From contig JAZTYA010000017.1 of NCBI GenBank assembly GCA_045636705.1, positions 1-47,190 on the forward strand: a stretch of DNA of 47,190 bases, read 5' to 3'. Positions 31,774-40,537 of the stretch are shown piece by piece; the stretch's first letter is position 1, and the number at the start of each line of letters is the position of its first letter. A program made the translations under genes and the position numbers. Source of the stretch: SFWF01 sp045636705. Lineage in GTDB: Bacteria; Bacillota; Clostridia; Oscillospirales; Acutalibacteraceae. The notes below the pieces were generated by a model. The model was not told the origin of the DNA. It saw nothing but the letters and a program-made list of their open reading frames with translations, and searched no databases.

Positions 31774-32817
31774 CTAGACTATTATTCCGCCGCCGAGTAC
31801 CGCATCGCCAAGATACATTACTGCAGACTGACCGGGAGCCGGCGCTCTTTGAGGCGATGAAAACTCAAGCAAACCTTCATTTTCGTTTATTGGATGGAAG
31901 AAACACTCTTCATCTCTTGCCGCATAACGAAGCTTTGCGGTACATTTGATTTTCTCTGTCGGAAGTTCTGTAGCAATCATATTAATATCTTTAATTCTGA
32001 CCCTTGTTTTAAAAAGGTGCTCTTCATCCCCTAGCATAACCTCGTTGGTTATTGGGTTTTTAGATATTACAAACTGCGGTTTGCCAAGAGCAATTCCAAG
32101 TCCCTTTCTTTGACCTATTGTATAACACTCGTGTCCAAGGTGTTCTCCGATTTTTTTGCCCTCTATATTAACGTAGTTTCCGATATTAAAGGGCTTGCCG
32201 TGAAGTTCGGTTAAAAATTTAGCGTAATCTCCATCAGGCACAAAGCAAATATCCTGACTTTCTTTCGCATTTGCCGAAGCGAAACCATAGGATGCGGCAA
32301 TTTCTCGTACCCTTTCCTTTTCTATATCGCCAAGTGGCATCAATATATGAGAAAGCTGATACTGATTAAGTTTCCAAAGAACGTAGGTCTGGTCTTTCTT
32401 TCGGTCTTCGGGTCTGTATATTACGAAACGACCACTCGTCTCGTCCTTTTTTATTCTGGAATAATGTCCAGTTGCGATAAAATCAAATCCGCTTTCTACC
32501 GCCTTATCTAAAAGACCGCCAAACTTGATATATTTATTACACTCAATACAAGGATTCGGGGTGTATCCTTTTGAATAGGAGTCAGAAAACGTATCGATAA
32601 CCTTTTCCTTAAACTCCTTTCGCATATCAAATACAAAGTGCTCGATATTAAGGTCTTCGCAAACTTTTTTTGCCAGTAAAACTTCCTTTGATGCGCCCTT
32701 TTCTTTTTCGTAAAGTCTGAGTGTGCCACCTGCAACGTTTTGACCCTCTTCCTTCAAAAGCGCCGCCGCTACCGAGCTATCAACTCCGCCTGACATTGCT
32801 ATCATAACCCTTTGCAT
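31774..32817 (-). CDS. mnmA: tRNA-specific 2-thiouridylase MnmA
   Basis: 347 aa from the ATG at 32817, after AAAAGGGGG. Upstream in-frame Met codons lack ribosome sites. MnmA adds sulfur to C2 of the wobble uridine in tRNA-Lys, Glu and Gln. The PP-loop is SGGVDSS (about residues 9-15). The two catalytic cysteines appear in TPNPCIECNKYIKFG and in KESQDICFVPDGDYAKFL. The tRNA-contacting region FIATGHYSRI and the C-terminal barrel (SPQRAPAPGQSAVMYLGDAV) are intact. A cysteine desulfurase partner is not in the window. It begins a minus-strand gene row with the LUD protein and dacF. Confidence 0.97.
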   Translation of the reverse strand: MQRVMIAMSGGVDSSVAAALLKEEGQNVAGGTLRLYEKEKGASKEVLLAKKVCEDLNIEHFVFDMRKEFKEKVIDTFSDSYSKGYTPNPCIECNKYIKFGGLLDKAVESGFDFIATGHYSRIKKDETSGRFVIYRPEDRKKDQTYVLWKLNQYQLSHILMPLGDIEKERVREIAASYGFASANAKESQDICFVPDGDYAKFLTELHGKPFNIGNYVNIEGKKIGEHLGHECYTIGQRKGLGIALGKPQFVISKNPITNEVMLGDEEHLFKTRVRIKDINMIATELPTEKIKCTAKLRYAARDEECFFHPINENEGLLEFSSPQRAPAPGQSAVMYLGDAVLGGGIIV

Positions 32818-33177
32818 TTTCTTATGCCCCCTTTTGCTACACATATTATATATAATATAAGACATGCTGTTTTTTGCAAAAACTACATATACATTAAATT
32901 TATTGGATTATATTTGCTAATTTTAGGTTAAAACTATAATTAAGGTGTTTTTTCCTTAAAAAAATCAAAAATATTTTGATTTATGATACCACATCATATA
33001 GTGTTTGTAAATTATTTTTTGCAAACTTTAGTCCTCTATATGCTATTTTTTACCCCTAATCTCACACTTATCACATTTTTAAAGACAATTTTTTGTGAGT
33101 TTGCACAAGAATTTTCGACAAAAAAGCCTTAAAAATAAGTTACAGACTTGTAACTATTTGTGTTTTTGGGATAGTTT

Positions 33178-33194
33178 TTGTGCAAAGTGCACAA
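33178..33194. promoter_or_regulatory. Palindrome upstream of the G5/3D promoter
   Basis: TTGTGC-N5-GCACAA, 20 bp before the -35. It could be an operator. No matching regulator is evident. Confidence 0.28.
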
Positions 33195-33214
33195 TTTTGA
33201 CCTTCTTAAATCGT

Positions 33215-33243
33215 TTGACTTAATCTAATTTTATGGCTATAAT
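33215..33243 (+). promoter_or_regulatory. Promoter of the G5/3D gene
   Basis: TTGACT, 17 bp, TATAAT, giving a leader of about 95 nt. Confidence 0.7.
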
Positions 33244-33250
33244 ACCGAAG

Positions 33251-33344
33251 AACAAAAAAACGACCCCCAAGGGACATTATATTCTAAGAAATCTAACGTC
33301 CCAATAAGTCAGAATCGTCTGACTTTAAAATAAGGAGAATTTTA
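33251..33344 (+). promoter_or_regulatory. Structured leader of the G5/3D gene
   Basis: Contains GGGAC-N22-GTCCC (about 33281-33302) and a strong AAGTCAGA-ATCG-TCTGACTT hairpin (33306-33325) just before AAGGAG. Genes for 3D-domain wall hydrolases are often under c-di-AMP riboswitches, but the conserved ydaO elements are not visible here, so the class is unknown. Confidence 0.4.
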
Positions 33345-34433
33345 ATGTTACAAAAAATCAAATCACTGTCAAGCAGTCTTTGGACTCGCTTCATCGGTGC
33401 TGCGCAAAGCCAAGCAATGTCAATTATTGCATTTCTGCTTGCTTGCACGTTGATTTTGTCGGCCGGTTTCTTTACGGTTCACAAGGTTAATGTTTCTGAC
33501 GGTGAGAATTCTTATTCGGTAATAACACTTTCACGCGACCCTATGCTCGCTATTACAAAGGTTGATTTACCGGAGAACTACAAAATTGAAAACGTTTCTT
33601 CAGACTTTTTCTCTTCAAACGTTCGCATTTCTTATCCCTTTACCCTTTCTGTTACACTTGGTAACGAAACCGTTGACTATGACGTAACCAAGGGCAAGCT
33701 TGGAGATATTCTTGCAAACATCGGCATTACCATTGATGAGGACGACTCTGTTAGTCTTCCCCTTGATAAGGTAATTACATCCGATACTTCAATTTCTATT
33801 GAACTTGTTGAGTATGTAACCGAAACACTCGAAGAGAAAATTCCTTTCAAAACTACCATTGAATACTCTGACAAGTGTGATAAATCCACAAAGCAGGTTG
33901 TATCAAAAGGTAAAGAAGGAAGCAAAGAAGTTACCTATCGTGTAAAATACGTTAACGGTAAGGCAATTTCTTCTGAAAAAATCGGTGAATCTATCATTGA
34001 AGATGCAGTTAATGAAAAAACCATTATTGGAACAAGGGTTCAGATGTCTGCAAACGAGACCCCTGCTTCAAGCGTTAAATCTGTTTCTACACTTTCTGCA
34101 CCAAAAGATTTATTGCTTGACAATAACGGCGTTCCCGTTAACTATACCTCAAAGAAGGTATTAAAGGCTACTGCATACACACATACCGGTAATAAATGCT
34201 CAACCGGCGTTTATCCTCAGCCCGGTTATATCGCAGTTGACCCTAATGAAATTCCTTATGGCACCGAAATGTACATCGTTTCTGCTGACGGAAAATACGT
34301 TTACGGTTATGCTATTGCGGCAGATACCGGCGGATTTATACGCGGAAGCGTTGACCTTGACCTTTTCTTCAACACCGAAAGAGAATGTGTAAACTTTGGT
34401 GTAAGACAGGTAAACGTTTATTTTGTTGAATAA
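33345..34433 (+). CDS. Cell-wall protein with DUF348, G5 and 3D domains (YabE-like)
   Basis: 362 aa from an ATG after AAGGAG. One N-terminal membrane helix (about residues 25-47, MSIIAFLLACTLILSAGFFT) anchors or exports the protein. Ubiquitin-like DUF348 repeats follow (LGDILANIGITIDEDDSVSL). A G5 domain comes next (about 150-230, EKIPFKTTIEYSDKCDKSTK, VSKGKEGSKEVTYRVKYVNG). The C-terminal 3D domain (about 265-362) carries its conserved aspartates in YIAVDPNEIPYGTEMYI and AIAADTGGFIRGSVDLDLFF. This architecture matches clostridial and Bacillus YabE/YocH-like peptidoglycan lytic transglycosylase or resuscitation factors acting in the wall. It is monocistronic with a strong promoter and terminator. 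Confidence 0.92.
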   Translation: MLQKIKSLSSSLWTRFIGAAQSQAMSIIAFLLACTLILSAGFFTVHKVNVSDGENSYSVITLSRDPMLAITKVDLPENYKIENVSSDFFSSNVRISYPFTLSVTLGNETVDYDVTKGKLGDILANIGITIDEDDSVSLPLDKVITSDTSISIELVEYVTETLEEKIPFKTTIEYSDKCDKSTKQVVSKGKEGSKEVTYRVKYVNGKAISSEKIGESIIEDAVNEKTIIGTRVQMSANETPASSVKSVSTLSAPKDLLLDNNGVPVNYTSKKVLKATAYTHTGNKCSTGVYPQPGYIAVDPNEIPYGTEMYIVSADGKYVYGYAIAADTGGFIRGSVDLDLFFNTERECVNFGVRQVNVYFVE

Positions 34434-34436
34434 TTT

Positions 34437-34471
34437 AAAAGCCTTGCAAACGAAAGTTTGCAAGGCTTTTT
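34437..34471. terminator. Bidirectional terminator between the G5/3D and ZIP genes
   Basis: A 15-bp perfect stem AAAAGCCTTGCAAAC / GTTTGCAAGGCTTTT with a GAAA tetraloop and a T run. Confidence 0.87.
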
Positions 34472-35224
34472 TTATCCTAATAAAAAGTCGGTAACAAGCA
34501 TTACACAAAAACCCGCAAGCAGCGAGAAGGTTGGCGCCGCTACCGAATCGTGATGTGTTTCAGGAATCATTTCATCGCTTATTACGTAAAGCATCGTGCC
34601 GCCTGCAAAGGCTAGCGCAAAGGGTAAAATCGCAGAAGAAAGACTGACGGCAAAAAATCCTATAAAGGTGCCGATAATTTCCACAACGCCTGTTAGGGCC
34701 GCAAAAAAGAAGGCTTTTTGAGGCTTTAGCCCTACCGAGATTAACGGTGCTATTATTACCATTCCCTCAGGAATGTTTTGAAGGGCAATTCCTCCTGCTA
34801 CTGCAAATGCAGAAGCTGTATTGCCACTTCCAAAGCTAACACCTGCCGCAATTCCTTCAGGGAAATTATGTATGGCTATTGCCAACACAAATAAAAGGAT
34901 TTTATTTATCTTGCGGTTGCCCGAATGGTTTTCTATGTCGTTTCCTGCTAATCTGTGTAGGTGCGGCACTAACTTATCAATAAGGTTTATAGTGACTGCG
35001 CCCAAAAAGATTCCGCCTGTTGTGTAAAGCAAGGCAAAATCTCCGCCTTGCTCCATAGAAGGTATTATAAGTCCTATAACCGCGGCGCACATCATAATTC
35101 CTGCCGCAAAGGCAAGAACTATATCACTTGCCTTATGGGTTATTTTTTTGAAAACTAAACCGAGAATTGCTCCAAAAAGTGTCGCGCCTCCCACACCGAG
35201 TGCAGTAAGTGTGACTATTCTCAT
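34472..35224 (-). CDS. ZIP-family metal transporter
   Basis: 250 aa with eight predicted membrane helices, from an ATG after AAGGAG. The metal path is shown by LAIAIHNFPEGIAAGVSFG in helix 4 and GGIALQNIPEGMVIIAPL in helix 5, where HNFPEG and QNIPEG supply the His/Asn/Glu ligands. A histidine-containing loop lies between helices 3 and 4 (PHLHRLAGNDIENHSG), shorter than in zinc-specific eukaryotic ZIPs. It imports Zn2+ or other divalent cations. Specificity is not readable. The gene lies 21 bp downstream of pgm on the same strand, probably in one transcript. Confidence 0.93.
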   Translation of the reverse strand: MRIVTLTALGVGGATLFGAILGLVFKKITHKASDIVLAFAAGIMMCAAVIGLIIPSMEQGGDFALLYTTGGIFLGAVTINLIDKLVPHLHRLAGNDIENHSGNRKINKILLFVLAIAIHNFPEGIAAGVSFGSGNTASAFAVAGGIALQNIPEGMVIIAPLISVGLKPQKAFFFAALTGVVEIIGTFIGFFAVSLSSAILPFALAFAGGTMLYVISDEMIPETHHDSVAAPTFSLLAGFCVMLVTDFLLG

Positions 35225-35245
35225 ATTTTTTAGCTCCTTTTAATT

Positions 35246-36967
35246 TTAAATCAAGGCTTCAAATGCAGCTGTAAGCTTTTTAAGTTCAGACTCGGCCTCT
35301 TGCTCTGTTTTGCCCTTTACACCAATGTAGAACTTGATTTTAGGCTCGGTCCCCGAAGGACGAATGCAACACCAAGCATCGTTTTGAAGGCTAAAGTATA
35401 AAACGTTTGAACGAGGAAGTCCGGTTGCGGTCTTTTCACCTGTTATGCAATTTATGATTACCTCTTTTTCGTAATCCTTAAATGCCGTTACCTTTAAGCC
35501 ACCTACCTCTTTTGGTGGGTTGTTGCGAAGACCTTCCATTATTGCGGCTATTTTCTTTGCGCCGTCAATTCCCTTTAAGGCTATATTTACAAGACCTTCT
35601 TTATAGTATCCATACTTTTTAAAGAGGTTATCCATCTGCTTTACAAGGCTTATTCCCTGTGATTTATAAAAGGCTGCCGCTTCGCAAAGGCTCATAACCG
35701 CAACGATAGCATCCTTATCTCTTGCGTGGGTGCCAACAAGGCAGCCGTAGCTTTCTTCGTAGCCAAAGAGATATTCTCCCTTGCCCGAAGTTTCAAACTG
35801 CTTGATTTTTTCGCCTATATATTTAAATCCTGTTAATACCTCGATAAGTTCTTTACCATAATAGTCGGCTACTGCTTTTGACATCTTGCCCGAAACTATT
35901 GTGGTAATTATTTTGCCATCATCTGATAAAAGTCCCTTTTTCTGCTTTTCGGAAAGAAGGTATTCAAGAATGATTATTGCGGTCATATTGCCTGTGAAGG
36001 CAACATATTCGCCCGTTTCTTCGTCCTTAGCATAAAGTCCTAATCTGTCGGCATCGGGGTCGGTTGCCAAAACGATATCTGCATCGACCTTTTCTGCAAG
36101 TTCAAGGGCTAATTTAAACGCCTTTTTGTCCTCAGGGTTAGGATATCCTACGGTTGAGAAGTTTCCGTCAGGTTTTTCCTGTTCGGGCACTACGTAAACA
36201 TTTTCAAAACCGAGTTCTTTTAAAACCCTTCTTGCAGGAACGTTGCCCGTGCCGTGTAGAGGTGTATAGACAATTTTTAAATCCTTGCCGTAGTTCTTTA
36301 TGATATCGGGATTAATGACCTGCTTTTTGAGTTCTTCCATATACCTGTCGTCAATTTCCTTGCCGATAACAGTATAAAGACCTTGTGCTATTGCCTCTTC
36401 TTTAGAGATTGTTTTAAGTGAAGAATAATCTGCAACAGAATTTACTTCGGTTATAATCTCATCATCTAAAGGATAGGTTACCTGAGCACCGTCTTCCCAA
36501 TAAACCTTATATCCGTTATATTCAGGTGGGTTATGGCTTGCGGTTACAACAACGCCTGCCATACAGCCAAGTTCACGAAGAGCAAATGAAAGCTCGGGTG
36601 TTGGACGAAGAGAATCGAAAATATAAGCCTTAATTCCGTTTGCGGCAAGGCAAAGCGCCGTTTCGTTCGCAAACTCGGGCGACATATTTCTTGAGTCAAA
36701 GGCTACAACTGCGCCTTTATTTTGTCCGTTTTCCTTGAGAATTATGTTTGCAAGACCTTGGGTTGCACGTCTTACGGTATAAATGTTCATTCGGTTGGTG
36801 CCTGCGCCGATAATTCCGCGAAGACCGCCTGTACCGAACTCTAAATCTTTATAAAATCTTTCTTCTATTTCGTTTTTGTCATTCTCTATTTTTTTAAGTT
36901 CTGCTTTTGTTTCTTCATCAAAACAGTCACTGTTTAACCATAGGTTGTATTTTTCTGTTGCGGTCAT
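35246..36967 (-). CDS. Phosphoglucomutase/phosphomannomutase (alpha-D-phosphohexomutase)
   Basis: 573 aa from the ATG at 36967, 5 nt after GGAGG. A TTG four codons upstream overlaps that site. The four-domain phosphohexomutase fold is recognisable: FGTGGLRGIIGAGTNRMN at the N-terminus, VVVTASHNPPEYNGYKVYWE with the phosphoserine (about residue 140), the Mg2+ loop DIVLATDPDADRLGLYA (about 300), the sugar-specificity loop GYEESYGCLVG, and the phosphate-binding C-terminus CIRPSGTEPKIKFYIGV. This long form is the Bacillus PgcA-like type and makes glucose 1-phosphate for glycogen and surface polysaccharides. It has a TTGACA-N17-TAAAAT promoter and is followed by the ZIP gene. Confidence 0.95.
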   Translation of the reverse strand: MTATEKYNLWLNSDCFDEETKAELKKIENDKNEIEERFYKDLEFGTGGLRGIIGAGTNRMNIYTVRRATQGLANIILKENGQNKGAVVAFDSRNMSPEFANETALCLAANGIKAYIFDSLRPTPELSFALRELGCMAGVVVTASHNPPEYNGYKVYWEDGAQVTYPLDDEIITEVNSVADYSSLKTISKEEAIAQGLYTVIGKEIDDRYMEELKKQVINPDIIKNYGKDLKIVYTPLHGTGNVPARRVLKELGFENVYVVPEQEKPDGNFSTVGYPNPEDKKAFKLALELAEKVDADIVLATDPDADRLGLYAKDEETGEYVAFTGNMTAIIILEYLLSEKQKKGLLSDDGKIITTIVSGKMSKAVADYYGKELIEVLTGFKYIGEKIKQFETSGKGEYLFGYEESYGCLVGTHARDKDAIVAVMSLCEAAAFYKSQGISLVKQMDNLFKKYGYYKEGLVNIALKGIDGAKKIAAIMEGLRNNPPKEVGGLKVTAFKDYEKEVIINCITGEKTATGLPRSNVLYFSLQNDAWCCIRPSGTEPKIKFYIGVKGKTEQEAESELKKLTAAFEALI

Positions 36968-37014
36968 AATTGCCTCCAAAAACTAAAAGGTTTCGTTTAT
37001 TTTTGCCTCTATCT

Positions 37015-37043
37015 ATTTTAATATTAATAAATAATTATGTCAA
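37015..37043 (-). promoter_or_regulatory. Phosphohexomutase-ZIP promoter
   Basis: On the minus strand TTGACA, 17 bp, TAAAAT, divergent from the murD promoter. Confidence 0.6.
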
Positions 37044-37076
37044 TGCTATTTCTAATAAAATATATTAAGTTTTTAG

Positions 37077-37105
37077 TTGATATTTAACTTGATAATTAGT
37101 ATAAT
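37077..37105 (+). promoter_or_regulatory. murD operon promoter
   Basis: TTGATA, 17 bp, TATAAT, 35 bp before the murD TTG start. Confidence 0.6.
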
Positions 37106-37140
37106 AAATTATATATATCTAAATATTGCGAGGGATTATT

Positions 37141-38523
37141 TTGGATTGTAAACAGTTTTGGGAAAACTTATCTTCTAAAAAAATTGCATTATGCGGAATA
37201 GGAATAAGCAACACGCCCCTTATTTTAGACTTTTTAAGCAAGGGTGCTCGCGTTTATGCCTGCGACCGCAGAAGCCGTGAAGAAATAGGCGAGCTTGCCG
37301 ACAGAATTGAAGAGGCAGGCGCAGAACTCCGCCTTGGAAGTAACTATTTAAACGACCTTGAGGTTGATATTATCTTCCGTACGCCGGGCATGAGCTTTAA
37401 TCTTCCCGAGCTTGCCGATGCTCGAAAAAAAGGTATTGCGGTAACTAGTGAGATGGAGGTTTTCTTTGACCTTTGTCCTGCCACCATTTTTGCAATAACA
37501 GGTTCTGACGGAAAGACCACTACCACCACCCTTATTGCCGAGATGCTTAAAAAGCAGGGTAAGACTGTTCACGTTGGTGGAAATATCGGAAACCCACTGC
37601 TTCCCGAAATAGAAAACATTAAACCCGAAGACTTTGTTGTAGTTGAGCTTTCCTCCTTCCAACTTATCTCTATGAGAAAAAGCCCCGACGTTGCGGTTGT
37701 TACAAACGTTGCACCTAACCATCTTGACATCCACAAGGATATGGATGAATACGTCGAGTCTAAAAAGAATATTATCTTACACCAAAACGCATTCTCTCGT
37801 ACCGTTTTAAACTATGATAACGATATAACCAACAGCTTTAAAGAGTCGGTTCGCGGTCAGTCCTTAGGCTTTAGCATGGAAAGACGCGTTAAGAACGGTG
37901 CTTGGCTTGATGACGCAGGTTGGCTTCATATGTCCTATAGAGGTATTGATGCCCCAATTTTAAACCGCAAGGATATCGCTATTTTAGGCGACCATAACGT
38001 TGAAAACTATCTAGCCGCTATTTCTGCCGTTTGGGGTTACGTTTCTGCCGAAAACATCCGCAAAGTAGCTGCTGAGTTTTCGGGTGTTGAACATCGTATT
38101 GAATTCGTTCGCGAAAAGGACGGCGTTAGATACTATAACGACTCTATTGCTTCGAGTCCTACAAGAACGATTGCGGGTCTTAAGGCTTTTGACCAAAAGG
38201 TTATTTTGCTTGCCGGCGGATATGACAAGCATATACCCTTTGAGCCTATGGCTCCTTACGTTGTAGATAAGGTTAAACTTCTTTTACTCTGCGGTCCTAC
38301 TGCAGACGCGATTGAAAAGGCAATTGTAAGCGACAAGAAATACACAAAAGGAAACCCTGAGATAATTAAAACCTCTAGCCTTGAGGAATCTATAAATATT
38401 GCACACAGCAAGGCGGTTTTAGGAGATATTGTTACCCTTTCCCCTGCCTGCGCATCCTTTGATGCTTTCCCGAATTTTGCAGCACGAGGCAAATTCTTTA
38501 AAGAAAAGGTGAACTCACTTTAA
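37141..38523 (+). CDS. murD: UDP-N-acetylmuramoylalanine--D-glutamate ligase
   Basis: 460 aa from the TTG at 37141, which follows GAGGG by 6-7 nt. The TTG at 37126 precedes that site. MurD adds D-glutamate to UDP-MurNAc-L-Ala in the cytoplasm. The N-terminal Rossmann domain binds the UDP substrate (KKIALCGIGISNTPLILDFL). The central ATPase domain has the P-loop AITGSDGKTTTTTLIAEML, the Mur motif VTNVAPNHLDIHKDMDEYV, and EHRIEFVREKDGVRYYNDSI at the start of the C-terminal domain (SIASSPTRTIAGL). It is separated from other mur genes and instead leads a peptidase/PLP-enzyme operon, two bases from the next start. The placement outside a dcw cluster is unusual. Confidence 0.95.
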   Translation: MDCKQFWENLSSKKIALCGIGISNTPLILDFLSKGARVYACDRRSREEIGELADRIEEAGAELRLGSNYLNDLEVDIIFRTPGMSFNLPELADARKKGIAVTSEMEVFFDLCPATIFAITGSDGKTTTTTLIAEMLKKQGKTVHVGGNIGNPLLPEIENIKPEDFVVVELSSFQLISMRKSPDVAVVTNVAPNHLDIHKDMDEYVESKKNIILHQNAFSRTVLNYDNDITNSFKESVRGQSLGFSMERRVKNGAWLDDAGWLHMSYRGIDAPILNRKDIAILGDHNVENYLAAISAVWGYVSAENIRKVAAEFSGVEHRIEFVREKDGVRYYNDSIASSPTRTIAGLKAFDQKVILLAGGYDKHIPFEPMAPYVVDKVKLLLLCGPTADAIEKAIVSDKKYTKGNPEIIKTSSLEESINIAHSKAVLGDIVTLSPACASFDAFPNFAARGKFFKEKVNSL

Positions 38524-38525
38524 TT

Positions 38526-39527
38526 ATGAATACCGATTTAATTTTTAAACTTTCAAACGCGGCTTCTTTAGGCGACGTTCGTGAAGCCAGCGACATTGCC
38601 TTGTTTGAGCTTTCAAAATATATGCCTACCGAAAACTTTGGCACACTCGGTGCAATAGGAATGCTTGATAAAGGCGCAAATAAAACGCTTATGCTTGCCG
38701 CTCATATTGACGAGATAGGTTTTGTTGTAACAAGCATTTTAGACGGCGGTTTTTTAAAGGTTGCAAACGTTGGAGGAATTGATAAACGCATTCTTCCCGC
38801 AACTCCGGTTATAATTCACGGAAAAGAAAAGGTTTCTGCCGTTTTTGCATCTACACCGCCGCATCTTGGCACAAACGAGCCACAGGAAGTAACCGATATT
38901 TTGCTTGACACAGGTATTTTAAAGGGTCTTGAGGACAAGGTTTCGGTTGGAGATTTCGTATCCTTCGATTCAAAATGCGTAAATCTTTTAGGTAACCGCA
39001 TTTGCGGAAAAAGTTTTGACGACAGGTCGGCAGTTGCCTGCCTTATTGAAGTAGCTTCGCGTATTTATGATAAAGAACTCCCCTTTAACGTGGTATTTTG
39101 TCTTACCGACCAAGAGGAGCTTGGAATCCGTGGCGCTAAAACGGCATCCTTTGCTATTGACTGCGACCAGGCTATCGCTATTGACGTTACCTTTGGTAAT
39201 GCTCCCGACGTGCCTGAATCTCATCTTAAAAGACTTGGCGACGGCGTTATGATTGGAGTTTCTCCGATTTTAAACCGTGCTATTACAAACCAACTTATTG
39301 AACTTTGTGAAGACAACAGCATTCACTTTAATCACGAGGTTATGTCGGGCGCTACCGGTACAGACGCCGACAGCATTACCATTTCAAAAGATGGAATTCC
39401 GACCGGTCTTGTATCTATTCCGCTTCGAAACATGCACACGCCCTCCGAGATTATCGATTTAGCTGACCTTGAAAGTGTTTGTGACCTCTTGGAAGCATAT
39501 ATTTTAAGCGGAGGTGCAAACATATGA
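38526..39527 (+). CDS. M42-family metallopeptidase (first copy)
   Basis: 333 aa, starting 2 nt after murD. The M42 dinuclear-metal set is present: His60/Asp62 in MLAAHIDEIGF, the bridging Asp in CGKSFDDRSAVACL, the catalytic Glu pair in TDQEELGIRGAKTA (about 197-198), Asp220 in IAIDVTF and a late His in PLRNMHTPSEII. M42 proteins are cytoplasmic tetrahedral aminopeptidases that trim peptides, and some related clostridial forms act on other amide substrates. The stop overlaps the next start (ATGA). The two adjacent copies differ in sequence and so are likely heteromeric partners or have different specificities. Confidence 0.92.
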   Translation: MNTDLIFKLSNAASLGDVREASDIALFELSKYMPTENFGTLGAIGMLDKGANKTLMLAAHIDEIGFVVTSILDGGFLKVANVGGIDKRILPATPVIIHGKEKVSAVFASTPPHLGTNEPQEVTDILLDTGILKGLEDKVSVGDFVSFDSKCVNLLGNRICGKSFDDRSAVACLIEVASRIYDKELPFNVVFCLTDQEELGIRGAKTASFAIDCDQAIAIDVTFGNAPDVPESHLKRLGDGVMIGVSPILNRAITNQLIELCEDNSIHFNHEVMSGATGTDADSITISKDGIPTGLVSIPLRNMHTPSEIIDLADLESVCDLLEAYILSGGANI

Positions 39528-40537
39528 TTAATTTATTTGAAAGACTTTCGTCGTTCTATGCGCCTTCGGGCAGTGAAGAGACCCTTGCAAAATTTATTGT
39601 ACGAGAGGTTTCTCCTTATGCTGAATGTCATATTCAGCCAAACGGAAACGTTATCTGCTTTAAAAAAGGTAAAAAGTCCGCCGTTAAAAAGGTTATGGTA
39701 GACGCTCACACCGACGAGGTGGGCATTATTGCAACCTCCTACCTTTCCGACGGATTTATCCGCTTTGATACACTTGGTGGTATTAATCCTGCCGTTATGC
39801 TCGGACGTCGTGTTATTTTTAAGAACGGTACAATCGGCGTAGTTGGTATTAAGCCTACCCATTTAGCCTCTGCCGACGAAAAGAAAAAATTTCCCGGAAT
39901 AGGCTCCCTTTACATTGATATTGGCGCTAAATCGGAAGACGAAGCGAAGCAATACGTAAAACCCGGCGACTCTGCCGTTTTCATTAGTGATTATACTAAG
40001 ATGTCTGACGACACTGTTAAGGTTCGAGCAATTGACGACCGCGCAGGTGTAGCCGTGCTTATCGCCCTTTTAAAAGATATGGCGGAATATGATTTTTGCG
40101 CCACCTTTACAGTTCAAGAGGAACTTGGATGCAGAGGTGCTAAAACCGCCGCTTATTCCTTAAATCCCGATGCCGCTATCGTGCTTGAGGCTACCACTGC
40201 CGCAGATTTACACGGAGTATCGGCCGACAATCGTGTTTGCGCTTTAGGAGAAGGTCCTGTTGTTTCGTTTATGGACCCCGGTACACTTTATGATAAACGC
40301 CTTTATAATGCCGCTGTAAACTCGGGGCTTAAACATCAAATTAAGCAAAAGGTTGCAGGTGGCAACAATGCTTCTGCTATACACCTTTCGGGAAGGGGTT
40401 GTCCTACTTTGGCAATTTCTCTTCCCTGCCGTTATATTCATTCGCCCTCATCGCTAGCATCCCTTTCCGACCTTGAGGATATGTACAAGCTTGCTAAAAA
40501 GCTGATTGAAGACGTTGCCAGCGGTAAGGTTTTATGA
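39524..40537 (+). CDS. M42-family metallopeptidase (second copy)
   Basis: 337 aa, with a 4-bp ATGA overlap at each end, so it is translationally coupled to both neighbours. Metal ligands: His62/Asp64 in VMVDAHTDEVGIIA, Asp in VRAIDDRAGVAVLI, Glu pair in FTVQEELGCRGAKTAAYSL, and the Glu-containing VLEATTAADLHGVSA where the first copy has Asp. It ends with the late His in PCRYIHSPSSLASL. The Glu variant is common in the clostridial M42 group that carries LE-x-TTA-x-D. It probably forms, with the first copy, a multimeric cytoplasmic aminopeptidase recycling peptides. Confidence 0.92.
   Translation: MINLFERLSSFYAPSGSEETLAKFIVREVSPYAECHIQPNGNVICFKKGKKSAVKKVMVDAHTDEVGIIATSYLSDGFIRFDTLGGINPAVMLGRRVIFKNGTIGVVGIKPTHLASADEKKKFPGIGSLYIDIGAKSEDEAKQYVKPGDSAVFISDYTKMSDDTVKVRAIDDRAGVAVLIALLKDMAEYDFCATFTVQEELGCRGAKTAAYSLNPDAAIVLEATTAADLHGVSADNRVCALGEGPVVSFMDPGTLYDKRLYNAAVNSGLKHQIKQKVAGGNNASAIHLSGRGCPTLAISLPCRYIHSPSSLASLSDLEDMYKLAKKLIEDVASGKVL

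Larger units (their letters stand above)
32818..33344. other. Intergenic gap between mnmA and the G5/3D gene
   Basis: 527 bp of very A/T-rich sequence between divergent genes. It holds a weak mnmA promoter candidate (minus strand, TTGCAA-N16-TATTAT, 32852-32879), an AGTTAC/GTAACT palindrome near 33138-33155, the palindrome at 33178-33194, and the promoter and structured leader of the G5/3D gene. A 50-codon plus-strand ORF starting near 32982 has no ribosome site and is not called. Confidence 0.6.

Noticed and set aside
32982..33140. About 50-codon plus-strand ORF in the mnmA-G5 gap
   Set aside because: It has no ribosome site, lies in A/T-rich sequence and has no recognisable features.
33251..33344. 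c-di-AMP (ydaO-yuaA) riboswitch before the G5/3D gene
   Set aside because: The leader is too short and the conserved core sequences are not visible.
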